From Nitrospirae bacterium GWB2_47_37 (GTDB lineage: Bacteria > Nitrospirota > Thermodesulfovibrionia > Thermodesulfovibrionales > Dissulfurispiraceae), in the NCBI GenBank assembly GCA_001803635.1, contig MHDU01000046.1:1-64000 (forward strand): a DNA stretch of 64,000 bases, read 5' to 3'. Positions 62,271 through 64,000 of this stretch are shown here, piece by piece. A program made the position numbers and the translations under genes. Under the pieces are notes generated by a model. It was not told the DNA's origin, did not search any database, and saw nothing but the letters and a program-made list of their open reading frames with translations. The first letter of the stretch is position 1. Each line of letters starts with the position of its first letter.

Positions 62271-62320
62271 ATATGTCAGGCACTGCTCAAAGACGCCTCT
62301 TTTCGCAGTACCTGACATAT
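62271..62320 (+). terminator. Hairpin with T-run; also fits the dispersed inverted-repeat family
   Basis: ATATGTCAGGCACTGC (62271-62286) and GCAGTACCTGACATAT (62305-62320) match at 15 of 16 positions and are followed by ATTTTTG. The shape is that of a terminator. The arm also resembles the ends of the MITE-like elements at 29.5 and 37.1 kb, so a mobile repeat may have been adopted as terminator. Confidence 0.6.
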
Positions 62321-62358
62321 ATTTTTGTATTAGAATCGTTCAATTCAGGTAAGAATAA

Positions 62359-62931
62359 ATGAGAATATCCGGCGGCGCTGCAAAGGGAAGAAAGGTCGGC
62401 ATTAAGAAGGCATTTGCTCAAAAAGGCGAGGGCGACGAACTCAGGCCGACCTCCGCGAAAGTAAGACAGGCGATCTTTAATATTTTAGGAGAAAGAATAA
62501 TCGATGCCGTATTTTTAGACCTTTACGCGGGAACCGGCGCGGTCGGTATAGAGGCATTGAGCAGAGGCGCGGGCAAGGCGGTTTTTATCGATGACAATCC
62601 CCTGAGAATTCAGATTATAAAAGAAGTCGCTGAAAAGTTCGGTTTTGGAGACAGGGCAAATGTTATTAAAAACGATGCCGAACATTTTTTGAGAAAAATA
62701 ACTCCAAACTCATTTGATATTATCTTTATCGATCCCCCGTACGCCTCCGGAGAAATAGATATAATCCTGCCTCTGATTGACGAAAGAGCCGTTTTAAGGG
62801 ATAATGGAGTGGTTATAGCAGAGCATTCTTCTAAAAAGGCATTGGCTCATGAAATAGGGAGTCTAAAACTTATGAAGACATATAAATACGGCGATACATC
62901 ATTAACTCTTTACAGGAAGGAGCGGGCATGA
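62359..62931 (+). CDS. rsmD: 16S rRNA (guanine966-N2)-methyltransferase
   Basis: The 190-residue RsmD has [11 protein letters not shown] at the start, [33 protein letters not shown] (SAM site) and [12 protein letters not shown] (the DPPY catalytic loop). The order rsmD-coaD, here with a 4-base overlap, is widely conserved. It begins at ATG 62359 with weak ribosome binding signals. Confidence 0.95.
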   Translation: MRISGGAAKGRKVGIKKAFAQKGEGDELRPTSAKVRQAIFNILGERIIDAVFLDLYAGTGAVGIEALSRGAGKAVFIDDNPLRIQIIKEVAEKFGFGDRANVIKNDAEHFLRKITPNSFDIIFIDPPYASGEIDIILPLIDERAVLRDNGVVIAEHSSKKALAHEIGSLKLMKTYKYGDTSLTLYRKERA

Positions 62932-63425
62932 AATTAGGCATCTATCCCGGAACATTCGATCCCATAACAAACGGACATCTCGACCTCATTGAAAGGGGAT
63001 TGAGGATATTTGACGAACTGATAATAGCCGTTGCTCCGAGCCCCAAAAAGCAGCCGCTTTTTACGCTTGAGGAACGGCTTGGACTCATAAGGCAATCGGT
63101 CAGGGATTGCCGGAATGTAAGGGTGGAAGCGTTTAACGGCCTGCTTGTCAGTTATGCGAGGGATAAGGGCGGCGTAGCTATTATAAGAGGGCTGAGGGCA
63201 GTTTCCGACTTTGAATACGAACTCCAGATGGCATTGATGAACAGGAGGCTCGATATGCAGGTAGAGACGGTTTTCATGATGCCTTCGGAAGAGTTTTCAT
63301 TTATTACATCGACAATCGTCAAAGAGGTTTCCTCTTTCGGAGGCTCCGTAAAGGGGCTTGTGCCCGATGTCGTCGAAACGGCGCTGAAAGAGAAGTTTAA
63401 AATCATAGAAGATATTGCCGAATAA
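62928..63425 (+). CDS. coaD: Phosphopantetheine adenylyltransferase
   Basis: CoaD makes dephospho-CoA from 4'-phosphopantetheine and ATP. The 165 residues carry [21 protein letters not shown], with the TNGH nucleotide motif, [20 protein letters not shown] and [19 protein letters not shown]. Length is normal. The start overlaps the rsmD stop. Confidence 0.96.
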   Translation: MKLGIYPGTFDPITNGHLDLIERGLRIFDELIIAVAPSPKKQPLFTLEERLGLIRQSVRDCRNVRVEAFNGLLVSYARDKGGVAIIRGLRAVSDFEYELQMALMNRRLDMQVETVFMMPSEEFSFITSTIVKEVSSFGGSVKGLVPDVVETALKEKFKIIEDIAE

Positions 63426-63432
63426 GGATTGT

Positions 63433-63642
63433 CTAAAATTCCTCGATCTTATAGACCTCCGGTTTTCCGCCCGCGCCGCAATAGCCTGCCATGATATCCG
63501 AAGGCGCATCTTCTTTCAGCATCAATAGATCCGGATTGGCCCATCTCCATAAAGGGCATTCGGATGCCGAGCATTTTTTTTGCGTCTCGCCGGATTGATA
63601 AGGGCATATCCTCTTTTCCGCCTGTCTGACCGTCATTATCAT
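63433..63642 (-). CDS. Hypothetical cysteine-containing small protein
   Basis: The 69-residue product has cysteines in ICPYQSGETQKKCSASECPLW and a later GYCGAGG, hinting at metal binding. CGGAGG lies before the ATG. It is 20 bases downstream of rarA on the same strand and converges with coaD. No family was recognised. Confidence 0.6.
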   Translation of the reverse strand: MIMTVRQAEKRICPYQSGETQKKCSASECPLWRWANPDLLMLKEDAPSDIMAGYCGAGGKPEVYKIEEF

Positions 63643-63662
63643 AGCAAACCTCCGTATTTGGT

Positions 63663-64000
63663 TTAAGGATTATAATATTTTTTCTTCTCCGGAATATACT
63701 CCTGCTCCACCTGTCCGCCGTAATCATGGGGATATTTATAACCCTTGCCGTGTCCCAGTTTTTTTGCTCCGGAATAATGGCTGTCTTTTAAATGTTCAGG
63801 GACTTCCATTGTCTGCTCATTTTTAATATCCTCCAATGCCGCCTCTATAGCCTTGTAGCAGGCATTGCTTTTGGGCGCATTCGCAATATATATCGCCGCC
63901 TGGGCGAGTGGAATCCGCGCCTCGGGCATGCCTATAAACTCCACGGCCCTTAACGCTGAGGTAGCGATGACAAGCGCCGTGGGGTCCGCATTGCCTACGT
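63663..64000 (-). CDS. rarA: Replication-associated recombination protein A (3' part; gene continues past window)
   Basis: The visible ~110 residues match the C-terminal domain of the RarA/MgsA AAA+ ATPase: SALRAVEFIGMPEARIPLAQ, APKSNACYKAIEAALEDIKN, VPEHLKDSHYSGAKKLGHGK and YKYPHDYGGQVEQEYIP. RarA acts at stalled forks as a clamp-loader-like tetramer. The N-terminal ATPase motifs are outside the window. Confidence 0.93.
   Translation of the reverse strand, partial: VGNADPTALVIATSALRAVEFIGMPEARIPLAQAAIYIANAPKSNACYKAIEAALEDIKNEQTMEVPEHLKDSHYSGAKKLGHGKGYKYPHDYGGQVEQEYIPEKKKYYNP

Noticed and set aside
1-64000. tRNA, rRNA genes, CRISPR arrays or a replication origin
   Set aside because: None was seen on reading both strands; no DnaA-box clusters or regular spacer-repeat patterns were noticed.

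Overview
The window looks like the chromosome of an anaerobic or microaerophilic, Gram-negative-type bacterium of moderate GC. A Nitrospirota/Thermodesulfovibrionia-like or deltaproteobacterial-like lineage fits the mix of a selenocysteine formate dehydrogenase, FdhE, a MoeA fused to a periplasmic-binding domain, a di-heme peroxidase, bactofilin, HypD and the 6S-rny-ymdB order. The lineage is an inference; no rRNA or other marker here fixes it. UGA is a normal stop in most genes but is read as selenocysteine in two.

Layout. 0-4.6 kb is accessory: a transposase tail, a secreted TPR-CHAT protein, HicAB between two ~133-bp direct repeats, and an AbrB/PIN pair. 4.7-12.2 kb is core: a response regulator, valS, nadC, purM, an M23 peptidase with a bactofilin. 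12.3-21.4 kb is a redox operon: membrane-anchored formate dehydrogenase with Sec, a DsbA-like protein whose first active-site cysteine codon is UGA, a di-heme peroxidase, fdhE and a moeA fusion. 21.4-24.9 kb is a LIV-type ABC transporter on the minus strand without a binding protein. 25-34.5 kb carries a dispersed peptidoglycan-recycling set: NamZ-type muramidase, a MurU-AmgK-type fusion, NagA, a DUF1460 amidase and AmpG, with rnhA and a U32 protein between.

34.6-36 kb looks like a short integron-type cassette stretch (two attC-like sites around brnTA). 36-44 kb holds hypD, ettA, a DEAD-box helicase, an RNA methyltransferase and a YgiQ radical SAM protein. 43.4-46.1 kb is again accessory (MntA/HepT, a broken lipoprotein, HigBA with a visible operator). 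46-52 kb holds marC, ywbE, greB, an OsmC protein, ymdB, rny, a 6S RNA and a candidate small RNA. 52.6-64 kb holds an M1 peptidase-ChaN-PDZ fusion, hflX, a heme-type radical SAM protein with hemE, a VapBC pair, purN, rsmD, coaD and the 3' end of rarA.

Cross-cutting patterns: eight toxin-antitoxin loci or remnants in 64 kb; a family of short inverted-repeat elements in intergenic gaps; and several genes whose -10 box lies only 5-8 bases before the start codon with no ribosome binding site, suggesting leaderless mRNAs. Functions are read from motifs and gene context only; no database search was possible.
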